Program-made: the position numbers and the translations under genes | DNA from: Cytophagales bacterium | Lineage (GTDB): Bacteria; Bacteroidota; Bacteroidia; Cytophagales; Cyclobacteriaceae | Length of the DNA stretch: 64,000 nucleotides | Assembly (NCBI GenBank): GCA_025359125.1 | Contig: JANYHI010000055.1 | Coordinates: 1 to 64,000 of the forward strand | Direction of reading: 5' to 3' | Notes under the pieces: generated by a model | The model's database searches: none | What the model was told of the DNA's origin: nothing | Seen by the model: the letters and a program-made list of their open reading frames with translations, nothing else | Shown: piece after piece, positions 9,445 to 17,771 of the stretch | Layout: every line of letters starts with the position of its first letter | Position numbering within the stretch: position 1 is the stretch's first letter

Positions 9445-10971
9445 TTAAAAATTGGCTATTGAAAGATTTTGTGAAATAGATCTTTCACTTGGTACTAAAT
9501 GATTAAGTTTATTTGGAACGTTAACAATGACTGTTGTTCCTTTATTGATTTCAGATTTTAACTCAATATCTCCGGAAAGTTTGTTGATTATTGATTTAAC
9601 TATATAAAGCCCCATGCCGCTACCATTGCTTAAGGTTGTTCCCCGAAAGAAAACATCAAATACTTTTTTTCTATGCTCTTTTTCGATACCAATACCATTA
9701 TCGGAAACAGATAATTTTAAGTTATACTTAGTTACTGTTCCGATAATCTTAACAGTAGGATTTTGACTGCTTGGATCTTGATACTTCAAGGCGTTGTCAA
9801 GCAGACTTTTAAGAATTAGCCGAATTCGAATTCGGCTAGACCGAAAAGGTATTTTATTTTCTACTTCTGATAGCACCTTAACATGTTTGTATTGTTCTAA
9901 TTCGGCAAGAACTTCCAGAATTACGGATTGCATATCAATTAGTTCGTGTTCAGCGTCTACAGTATTGTTGTAGGCAAGGGCTACAAAATCTCTTAGTAAA
10001 TTGGTTAAATGAGTGAGTCTCTGTTGCGCCATTACACAATAGGTTTTTATAAGTTGGCCATTATTACTCTCCATTTTTATTAAAGAAAGCAATCCTTCTA
10101 CAGATGTAATCGGAGAGCGAAGGTCGTGAGAGGCGTGATAAATAAATCGGTCAAGTTCTTCATTGACTTCTTTCAATTTTAAAATCTCTCTTCTGCGTTC
10201 AGTAATGTCGATCACAACACCTTCTACAAATTGTTTAATAGCGTATAGTTTACATGATATTGATAGCCATCTTTCAGACTCGCTGTTAGATCTAAATTCA
10301 AAATTCTCAACTTTTGAATGCTGCTGTAATAATGCCATGATGGCTACATAATCCGCAGAATCAAAAAATATACTTCTGAATGATCTTTTATCAAGTTCAT
10401 CGCGCGAGTTATTATCAAAATACGCTTCGCATTTTTTATTGAGTTTTGTGATTGATCCGGTCTGATAGTTAAACTTGAGAATGGCAATAAACGAATTATT
10501 GAATAGATTAAGATATTCATCGCGCACCTGCAAAATTGCCAGCTTATACATCGCTTTGTGAGTAGTATCTTGTATTGTGAAAATGTATTTTGGGCTAGAG
10601 TCGTTAAATGGCTTTATAGCAGTAATTTTTATGGTGGCCCAGAAATGCTGCCCCCTTTTTTTGAGCTTCATGCCAGACATTGTTACCAGACCTTTTTCAT
10701 CTGCTTTGAATAAATCGTTATTTAATTTTCCAGCTATTATATCTACCTCCGTATACAGAATTGAGATGTGTTTTCCCATTATTTCCCACTCATCGTATCC
10801 TGTTATTGTTACTGCTTCTAGGTTGCTGCTAATAATTATCCCTTTTTGATCCAGCCAATATTCTTCATATCCTAATAATATCTTTTGAAGTGCTTCATAT
10901 TTAACACCCTTGATTTCCTCCGTATTGTCCTCATTGTTAAAGGGTACTTTCTTTTCACTATTTTCTAACAT
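9445..10971 (-). CDS. PAS-domain sensor histidine kinase
   Basis: PAS 'SNLEAVTITGYDEWEIMGKHIS', HisKA 'FIYHASHDLRSPITSVEGLLSL', HATPase 'LSVSDNGIGIEKEHRKKVFDVFFRGTTLSNGSGMGLYIVKSII'. Confidence 0.95.
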   Translation of the reverse strand: MLENSEKKVPFNNEDNTEEIKGVKYEALQKILLGYEEYWLDQKGIIISSNLEAVTITGYDEWEIMGKHISILYTEVDIIAGKLNNDLFKADEKGLVTMSGMKLKKRGQHFWATIKITAIKPFNDSSPKYIFTIQDTTHKAMYKLAILQVRDEYLNLFNNSFIAILKFNYQTGSITKLNKKCEAYFDNNSRDELDKRSFRSIFFDSADYVAIMALLQQHSKVENFEFRSNSESERWLSISCKLYAIKQFVEGVVIDITERRREILKLKEVNEELDRFIYHASHDLRSPITSVEGLLSLIKMESNNGQLIKTYCVMAQQRLTHLTNLLRDFVALAYNNTVDAEHELIDMQSVILEVLAELEQYKHVKVLSEVENKIPFRSSRIRIRLILKSLLDNALKYQDPSSQNPTVKIIGTVTKYNLKLSVSDNGIGIEKEHRKKVFDVFFRGTTLSNGSGMGLYIVKSIINKLSGDIELKSEINKGTTVIVNVPNKLNHLVPSERSISQNLSIANF

Positions 10972-11121
10972 CGAATAGTCTTTAATATGATCAGGTGATT
11001 ATAAAAGCGGCTGCAAGATATGGGGTAACTTACTTTTGATTGAATATGGTTGCACTTATGTGTCTATTATATAACATAGGTTAAGTCTACGATGATTAAG
11101 TCACCAAGATTGCTATGCAGT

Positions 11122-11227
11122 GGCCTTTGCGTGAGGGATTGTAACGGAAAGCCCGCAGTGAGCGGCAGCGAAACGAGGACTTGCAGTGAAAAGCCCGACC
11201 GAGGCCGCCTCGGCTGGGGGCACGCCC
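11122..11227. repeat. GC-rich structured intergenic element with two 'GGA(C/T)TTG..N(A)GCCC' modules
   Basis: 'GGGATTGTAACGGAAAGCCC' followed by 'GGACTTGCAGTGAAAAGCCC', then hairpin GCCC-GA-CCGAGG-CCG-CCTCGG-..-GGGC at 11193-11221; much higher GC than surroundings. Confidence 0.6.
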
Positions 11228-11305
11228 AAAACTTTTACACCAACGATTTTGAACTAACAACTTTAAAGCCTAAACTTAACTTTTAGAAATCTAAACGAAT
11301 TGCGC

Positions 11306-12961
11306 ATGCAAAAACTTCAGCTCGTAGATTACATTGTTTTTCTGGTATACTTTGTAATTGTTTCTTCTTATGGCTACTGGATTTACTCTCGCAAAAAAAG
11401 AGCGGAGATAGATTCTAAAGATTTCTTTTTGGCAGAAGGCTCGCTTACGTGGTGGGCAATTGGGGCCTCTTTAATTGCTTCTAATATTTCGGCCGAGCAA
11501 TTTGTGGGCATGTCAGGCTCTGGTTTTGCCATGGGCCTTGCCATTGCTTCTTACGAATGGATGGCGGCCATTACGTTGATTGTTGTTGCGGCTTTCTTCT
11601 TGCCTATTTATCTCAAGAATAAAATTTACACCATGCCACAGTTTTTGTCGCAGCGCTATAGTCCGCTGGTGGCAACCATCATGGCGGTGTTCTGGTTGCT
11701 CATGTACATATTCGTGAACCTCACTTCTATTCTATACTTAGGTGCTTTAGCGGTGAGTACCATTACAGGTATAGATTCCTACACTTGTATTGTCTGTCTT
11801 TCGGTGTTTGCTGTTTTTATTACCCTTGGAGGGATGAAGGTGATTGGCTACACCGATGTTATTCAAGTAATTGTATTGGTACTGGGCGGCTTGGCTACCA
11901 CTTACCTAGCATTAGATTTAGTTGCCGAAAAGATTAGCGGAGGCAATGTGTGGACTGCTCTTAGCTATATAAAGGCAAATGCAACAGATCACTTCCATAT
12001 GATTTTGGATAAAGGCGATGTGATGATGCCCGATGGAAAAGGAGGGACAGAAGATGCATATCAAAAATTGCCAGGCATGGCGGTGTTAATTGGTGGACTT
12101 TGGATTGCTAACCTCGGTTATTGGGGATGTAACCAGTACATTACACAAAGAGCTTTAGGCGCAGATCTTCCTACCGCTCGTAAAGGTTTGCTGTTCGCAT
12201 CGTTCTTAAAATTGTTGATGCCCGTAATTGTTGTGTTGCCCGGCATCGCAGCGTTTGTTTTGTACAAGAATGGATTTTTTCAAACCGAAATGTTAGAGAG
12301 TGTAACCATCGATGGCATTACAAAAGAAGTAGTAAAGTCTGATAAAGCATATCCGGTATTGTTAAACTTATTACCCACCGGATTGAAGGGTTTGTCTTTC
12401 GCTGCACTAACAGCCGCGATTGTTGCTTCCTTAGCGGGAAAGGCAAATAGTATATCAACTATTTTTACGCTCGATATCTATCAAAAATTTTTCAAGAAGA
12501 ATGCTTCAGAAAGAAGTTTAGTAAATGTGGGAAAAGGTGCGATAGTGGGGTCGATGATCATCGCCATTTTTATGGCACCACAGTTAAGCCGCTTCGATCA
12601 GGCTTTTCAATTTATTCAAGAGTTTAGCGGATTGATTTCTCCTGGCGTAGTAGCCATCTTTTTAATGGGTATGTTTTGGAAACGGGCTAATGGAGTAGCA
12701 GCTTTAGTAGCGGCACTTGCTACACTGCCTTTAGGAATTAGTTTTAATGAATGGTTTCCTGCAATTCCTTTTTTACATCGCATGACTATAGTTTTTGGAT
12801 CATTGATGGTAATTATTTTTGTAGTAAGTATGATTTATCCTTACAAAGAAAATAAAGGAATTGAAGTTACACGAGAGATGTTTACGTTAGAGAAATCTTT
12901 TGCGGTGGGGGCATTGATTCTTATGGGCGTTATTGCCGCGTTATATATTGCCTTTTGGTAG
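11306..12961 (+). CDS. sodium:solute symporter (SSS family, SGLT-like sugar transporter)
   Basis: 'SNISAEQFVGMSGSGFAMGLAIASYEWMAA', 'GGLWIANLGYWGCNQYITQRALGA'; ATG at 11306 preferred over TTG at 11300. Confidence 0.93.
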   Translation: MQKLQLVDYIVFLVYFVIVSSYGYWIYSRKKRAEIDSKDFFLAEGSLTWWAIGASLIASNISAEQFVGMSGSGFAMGLAIASYEWMAAITLIVVAAFFLPIYLKNKIYTMPQFLSQRYSPLVATIMAVFWLLMYIFVNLTSILYLGALAVSTITGIDSYTCIVCLSVFAVFITLGGMKVIGYTDVIQVIVLVLGGLATTYLALDLVAEKISGGNVWTALSYIKANATDHFHMILDKGDVMMPDGKGGTEDAYQKLPGMAVLIGGLWIANLGYWGCNQYITQRALGADLPTARKGLLFASFLKLLMPVIVVLPGIAAFVLYKNGFFQTEMLESVTIDGITKEVVKSDKAYPVLLNLLPTGLKGLSFAALTAAIVASLAGKANSISTIFTLDIYQKFFKKNASERSLVNVGKGAIVGSMIIAIFMAPQLSRFDQAFQFIQEFSGLISPGVVAIFLMGMFWKRANGVAALVAALATLPLGISFNEWFPAIPFLHRMTIVFGSLMVIIFVVSMIYPYKENKGIEVTREMFTLEKSFAVGALILMGVIAALYIAFW

Positions 12962-12969
12962 TAAGTTTT

Positions 12970-13047
12970 GAAAGTAAGTATGAAAGTCTGTAGGTCGGTA
13001 GCTTCTTCGGACTTCCTGACTTCCCGACTTTCTAGCTTTCCGACTTA
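12970..13047. repeat. degenerate GACTTCC/GACTTTCC direct-repeat tract with partial inverted symmetry
   Basis: 'ggacttcctgacttcccgactttctagctttccgactt' preceded by 'gaaagtctgtaggtcggtagc'. Confidence 0.55.
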
Positions 13048-13076
13048 ATGACATCCCAGTTTTTAAATAAATCAAA

Positions 13077-14576
13077 GTGACTCAAGCTGTTTCCCACACC
13101 GACAAAAAAAAACTCTGGTCCGTCATCACTGCCTCTTCAGTCGGTACACTTATCGAGTGGTATGACTTCTTCATCTTCGGAAGTTTAGCTACCATTTTAT
13201 CAGAACAATTTTTCCCGAAGGCAAATCCTACCGCAGCATTTCTTTCTACGCTCGCAACATTTGCAGTGGGTTTTATAGTACGCCCATTTGGTGCGTTGGT
13301 GTTTGGCAGATTAGGAGATAAAGTAGGGCGCAAGTACACCTTTTTAGTTACGCTTGTGTTAATGGGTGGCTCCACGTTTGCCATGGGGCTAGTGCCTAAT
13401 TATGAGACCATCGGAATTTTTGCGCCACTGATTGTTTTATTCTTGCGCATTGTGCAAGGTCTTGCGCTCGGTGGAGAATATGGCGGAGCCGCTACGTATG
13501 TAGCAGAACATGCACCTGCCAACCGAAAAGGATTTTATACCAGCTTCATTCAAATTACAGCAACACTAGGTTTGTTTGTTTCGCTTGGCGTAATACTTAT
13601 GGTGAGGCAGTCAATAGGGGTAGAAGCTTTCGCGAGTTGGGGATGGAGAATTCCTTTTCTGTTGTCAGTTTTCTTAGTCGGTATTTCCATTTACATCCGC
13701 TTGCGCATGAGCGAATCTCCATTATTCGCAAAAATTAAATCCGAAGGAAAAATAGCTGCTAATCCTATCAAAGAAAGTTTTGGAAAAAAAGAAAATCTTA
13801 AACTTGTTTTGATAGCACTATTTGGTGCAACAGCAGGGCAGGGGGTAGTGTTTTATACGAGCCAATTTTATGCGCTTTCGTTTTTGCAGAAGACTTGTCA
13901 GTTAGAGTACGTGCAGGCAAACTTTATTATGGCTATTGCATTGGTACTAGGCACTCCGCTTTTTATTTTCTTCGGTGCTTGGTCAGATAAAGTAGGGCGT
14001 AAGTTTATCATGCTCACAGGCATGGCTCTGGCTGTAATTTTATACCGACCAATTTATAAGCAAATGTATTCACTCACAGATACTACTGCTAAAATAGAAA
14101 TCAAAGAACAAGAAAGTATTCAACGATCTTCTTCTATCCAAGAAGGCGATACCTTACGAACATCAACCCGCACACATGTTTTTACAGATCAAACTTCTTT
14201 GGCTGAAATCACTAAAGAGAAAAATGGATCTAAAACAGAAACGAAGAAACAAGTTTCTCTTGCAGGAAAAAATTATTGGCTCATGGTGGGGCTTATCTTT
14301 ATACAAATCGTTTTAGTGACAATGGTATACGGACCTATCGCAGCATTTTTGGTTGAGTTATTCCCTACAAGAATTCGCTACACCTCAATGTCATTGCCTT
14401 ATCATATTGGCAACGGAGTTTTTGGTGGACTCACCCCATTCATTGCAACATGGATGGCCAGCTATAGCACCGATCCATTCGTTGGACTTTGGTATCCGAT
14501 TATTGTAGCAGGAATTTGTTTTGTGATTGGAATGATTTTTTTGAGTAATAAAAAACGAGTAGAGGTTGGAGAGTAA
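13077..14576 (+). CDS. MFS transporter, metabolite:H+ symporter (MHS)-type
   Basis: 'GTLIEWYDFFIFGSLA', 'GRLGDKVGRKYTFLVTLVLMGGSTFAMGLVP', 'RIVQGLALGGEYGGAATYVAEHAP'; GTG start. Confidence 0.93.
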   Translation: MTQAVSHTDKKKLWSVITASSVGTLIEWYDFFIFGSLATILSEQFFPKANPTAAFLSTLATFAVGFIVRPFGALVFGRLGDKVGRKYTFLVTLVLMGGSTFAMGLVPNYETIGIFAPLIVLFLRIVQGLALGGEYGGAATYVAEHAPANRKGFYTSFIQITATLGLFVSLGVILMVRQSIGVEAFASWGWRIPFLLSVFLVGISIYIRLRMSESPLFAKIKSEGKIAANPIKESFGKKENLKLVLIALFGATAGQGVVFYTSQFYALSFLQKTCQLEYVQANFIMAIALVLGTPLFIFFGAWSDKVGRKFIMLTGMALAVILYRPIYKQMYSLTDTTAKIEIKEQESIQRSSSIQEGDTLRTSTRTHVFTDQTSLAEITKEKNGSKTETKKQVSLAGKNYWLMVGLIFIQIVLVTMVYGPIAAFLVELFPTRIRYTSMSLPYHIGNGVFGGLTPFIATWMASYSTDPFVGLWYPIIVAGICFVIGMIFLSNKKRVEVGE

Positions 14577-14621
14577 GGGTTTGAGTGTCTTGTTAAAATC
14601 AGAATGAAAGGATAGATATAG

Positions 14622-15458
14622 ATGGAAATAGATTTTATTCATTGGAATATAAACCCTGAGATCGTTAACATAATGGGTTTCCCTTTAAGATATTATGGAA
14701 TTCTATTTGCTGGAGGAATAGTACTCTGCCTTTTTGTTTTAAAATGGATTTTTAAAAATGAAAATATTCCATCAGACAAATTAGACACTTTAACTTTATA
14801 TGGTGTAGCCGGAGTTCTAATAGGAGCGAGATTAGGTCATTGTCTGTTTTATGAGCCTTCTTATTATTTATCACATCCGATGGAGATGGTTTTACCAATA
14901 ACTTTCTCTCCAGATGGAGGAATACAGTTTGTAGGATATCAAGGGTTAGCAAGTCATGGTGGAGTGCTAGGATTATTGATTGGGTTATTTTTTTATTCTC
15001 GAAAAACTATGCAACCGATGATTGACACTATTGATTTGATTGCTATTGTTGCAGGATTGAGCTTTGGGTTTATCAGACTTGGAAACTTTATGAATTCTGA
15101 AATAATAGGGTCTTCAACAACGCGACCGTGGGGAGTAATTTTTGAGCAAGTTGATAACTTACCCAGACACCCTGCTCAATTGTACGAAGCCATTTCTTAT
15201 TTTTTCATTTTTGGAATGATGATAATTCTATACAAAAAAATTAGATATAGAATTAATAACGGTTTCCTTTTTGGCCTTGCAACAGTCTTATTTTTCACGG
15301 CTAGATTCATACTTGAATTTTGGAAGGAAGACCAAGTTGGATTCGAGGAGGGAATGCTCCTCAATATGGGACAACTTTTGAGCATCCCTTACATTTTGGT
15401 TGGAATTGGATTTATAATTTATGGACTTAGGGGAGTTGAAATGAAAATAAAAATCTAA
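14622..15458 (+). CDS. lgt: prolipoprotein diacylglyceryl transferase
   Basis: 'GVLIGARLGHCLFYEPSYY', 'GLASHGGVLG', 'IRLGNFMNSEIIGSSTTRPWGVIF', 'RHPAQLYEA'. Confidence 0.96.
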   Translation: MEIDFIHWNINPEIVNIMGFPLRYYGILFAGGIVLCLFVLKWIFKNENIPSDKLDTLTLYGVAGVLIGARLGHCLFYEPSYYLSHPMEMVLPITFSPDGGIQFVGYQGLASHGGVLGLLIGLFFYSRKTMQPMIDTIDLIAIVAGLSFGFIRLGNFMNSEIIGSSTTRPWGVIFEQVDNLPRHPAQLYEAISYFFIFGMMIILYKKIRYRINNGFLFGLATVLFFTARFILEFWKEDQVGFEEGMLLNMGQLLSIPYILVGIGFIIYGLRGVEMKIKI

Positions 15459-15460
15459 AA

Positions 15461-16603
15461 ATGAAAAATATACCCTCTCTAATTTTTTTACTGACTCTAC
15501 CCATATTCTCTTCGTACTCCCAAAATTATTTTCCCGACACAGTTTGGCAAACCAAAAAGGCAGCCGAGGTAAAAATGAACCAACAGCTTTTAGATAGTGC
15601 GGTTTCATTTGCCATCCGAAATGAAAATACGGCAGACTACGATTTACGAATAGCCACGTTGAAAGCATACGTGCGTGAGCCATACTACAAGCTAATGGGA
15701 CCCTACAAAGAGAGAGGCAAGCCTGCCGGCATTATTTTAAAGAACGGATACATTGTGGCGCAATGGGGCGATATAAAAAGAGTAGAAATGACATTTAGCG
15801 TGACGAAAAGTTATTTGTCTACCGTGGCGGGAGTGGCAGTAGATAGTCACTTGATAAGAAGCATCGATGATCGCGTGAATGAATACGTCTGGGACGAAAA
15901 ATTTGACGGTGCGCATAATAGTAAAATCACCTGGAGGCATTTGCTCACACAATCTTCTGATTGGTCGGGCTGCTTATTTGACCTATGCGATTGGGCAGAT
16001 CGTCCGCCAAAAGAAGGAGGTATTGATGATTGGAAGAATAGAAAGCTAGTTGAGCCGGGCACTCAGTTTGAATATAACGATACGCGTGTAAACTTACTTG
16101 CCTATTCACTCTTGCAAGTCTGGCGAAAGCCATTGCCAGTGGTGCTCAAAGAAAAATTGATGGATCCAATAGGTGCATCCACAACTTGGCGTTGGTATGG
16201 ATACGATAATTCATTTGTAAATATGGATGGGCAGATGGTTCAGTCTGTAAGCGGTGGCGGACACTTCGGAGGTGGGCTATTTATTAACACGCTCGATCAT
16301 GCTCGCTTTGGTTTGCTCTTCGCCCGAAAGGGAAAATGGAAAAATCAGCAGTTGATTTCTGAACGCTGGGTTAAATCAGTTAACCAATCTTCTGGTGCTA
16401 ACAAATCGTATGGCTTAATGTGGTGGACAAATCAAACCAACAGCCTTGGCGATATTTCTAAAAATATTTACTATGCCGATGGCTTCGGTGGCAACTACAT
16501 AGTGGTAGACCAAGAACATGATTTGGTAATTGTTACCCGTTGGTTAGATTCTTCAAAAATCGGGGAGCTAACCAAGTTGGTAATAAATGCGATAGAAAAG
16601 TAG
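15461..16603 (+). CDS. beta-lactamase-family serine hydrolase (class C-like), exported
   Basis: Signal peptide, SxxK 'SVTKSYLST', 'YNDTRVNLLAYSLLQV', 'YGLMWWTN', 'YADGFGGNYIVVD'. Confidence 0.9.
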   Translation: MKNIPSLIFLLTLPIFSSYSQNYFPDTVWQTKKAAEVKMNQQLLDSAVSFAIRNENTADYDLRIATLKAYVREPYYKLMGPYKERGKPAGIILKNGYIVAQWGDIKRVEMTFSVTKSYLSTVAGVAVDSHLIRSIDDRVNEYVWDEKFDGAHNSKITWRHLLTQSSDWSGCLFDLCDWADRPPKEGGIDDWKNRKLVEPGTQFEYNDTRVNLLAYSLLQVWRKPLPVVLKEKLMDPIGASTTWRWYGYDNSFVNMDGQMVQSVSGGGHFGGGLFINTLDHARFGLLFARKGKWKNQQLISERWVKSVNQSSGANKSYGLMWWTNQTNSLGDISKNIYYADGFGGNYIVVDQEHDLVIVTRWLDSSKIGELTKLVINAIEK

Positions 16604-16612
16604 GACGATCTT

Positions 16613-17659
16613 CTACTCTAAAAATGCATCCATGGCCACGGTAGGTTTGCCAGTAGCATCGAAGCAACCTAGCTCGTAACCTTGCCACCTGTTATAACTC
16701 TGGGGTTCCCAATAGAAAACGCCTTGCCCTTTGCTGTTGGCAATGCTTTTTGTTTTGGCAATAATATCCGACAAAAATGCTTTTGCTTTTTCGGGTTGAT
16801 TAGCGGGCATGCCTACTTCTACCACCATTACCGGAGTGTTATAGCGGGCAACCATATCATTCATATTGGCGAGACAGTTTGTATTTACCACAGCCCAGCC
16901 GTCAACACCCTCTGGTGCCCAAGTAGGGTAAAGCGACATGCCAATGATATCCCAACTGGCACCATTCGCTTTCAGGCCATCAAACATCCATCTAAATAAT
17001 TTATTGTCATATCCGTTAGACAAATGAACAATCACTTGCGTACTGTTGCTCACTTCTTTTACGGCCGTGTAGCCGGCTTTGATAAAACCTGCAAAGTTTG
17101 CGATCGATTTAGAAGCCCGACCTACTTCCCATAGCATTCCATCATTATTTTCATTTCCAACTTGTACCCACTCTGGCGTGACAGAGTTTTCTTTTAGCGT
17201 ATCCATTACATGCTTGGTATAGTTGTACAAAGTCGTTTTCATTTCATCATATGATAGCTTCGCCCATGCAGCAGGAATAGGTTGCTTGCCCGGATCGGCC
17301 CAATCATCACTATAATGAAAATCAACCATCAACTTCATGCCTAACGCTTTTGTGCGTTTGGCTTTTACCACTAAATCTTTTGTGCTGTTCCAACCTTTTG
17401 CAGGATTCACCCACGCTCTCAAGCGAATCGAATTTATGCCTTTGTCTTTAAGAAGTTGCATACATTCTTGTTGCACCCCATTGCTGTTAAAAAACTTTAC
17501 ATTGGCCGCTTCCATCTCGGTAAGCCATCCCACATCGGCTCCTTTTGCAAAGAATGAATCTATAGAGGTGGCTGAGTCAGAACTTGGAGGATTATTTCCG
17601 CAGCCAAAGAGTGAAATAAAAATAATGAACAAGGCGGTTGCACAAATGGGTTTCTTCAT
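16613..17659 (-). CDS. GH53 arabinogalactan endo-beta-1,4-galactanase, lipoprotein-like
   Basis: 'ADVGWLTEMEAANVKFFNSNGVQQECMQLLKDKGINSIRLRAWVNP', 'VQVGNENNDGMLW', 'VVEVGMP'; lipobox-like 'LFGCG'. Confidence 0.95.
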   Translation of the reverse strand: MKKPICATALFIIFISLFGCGNNPPSSDSATSIDSFFAKGADVGWLTEMEAANVKFFNSNGVQQECMQLLKDKGINSIRLRAWVNPAKGWNSTKDLVVKAKRTKALGMKLMVDFHYSDDWADPGKQPIPAAWAKLSYDEMKTTLYNYTKHVMDTLKENSVTPEWVQVGNENNDGMLWEVGRASKSIANFAGFIKAGYTAVKEVSNSTQVIVHLSNGYDNKLFRWMFDGLKANGASWDIIGMSLYPTWAPEGVDGWAVVNTNCLANMNDMVARYNTPVMVVEVGMPANQPEKAKAFLSDIIAKTKSIANSKGQGVFYWEPQSYNRWQGYELGCFDATGKPTVAMDAFLE

Positions 17660-17771
17660 ATCAAAAAATTAGAACGAAAAGATAAGATGAAAAAGGAAGG
17701 GTATGCAAACCAATGGTGTAATTCTTTGTGCAAGACTTTTAATATATTGAATCGGTTAACTTGTACTTGTC

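Noticed and set aside
11092-11286. 64-aa ORF 'MIKSPRLLCSGLCVRDCNGKPAVSG...' on the plus strand
   Set aside because: It lies on the GC-rich structured intergenic element; composition is driven by that element and there is no protein-like signature.
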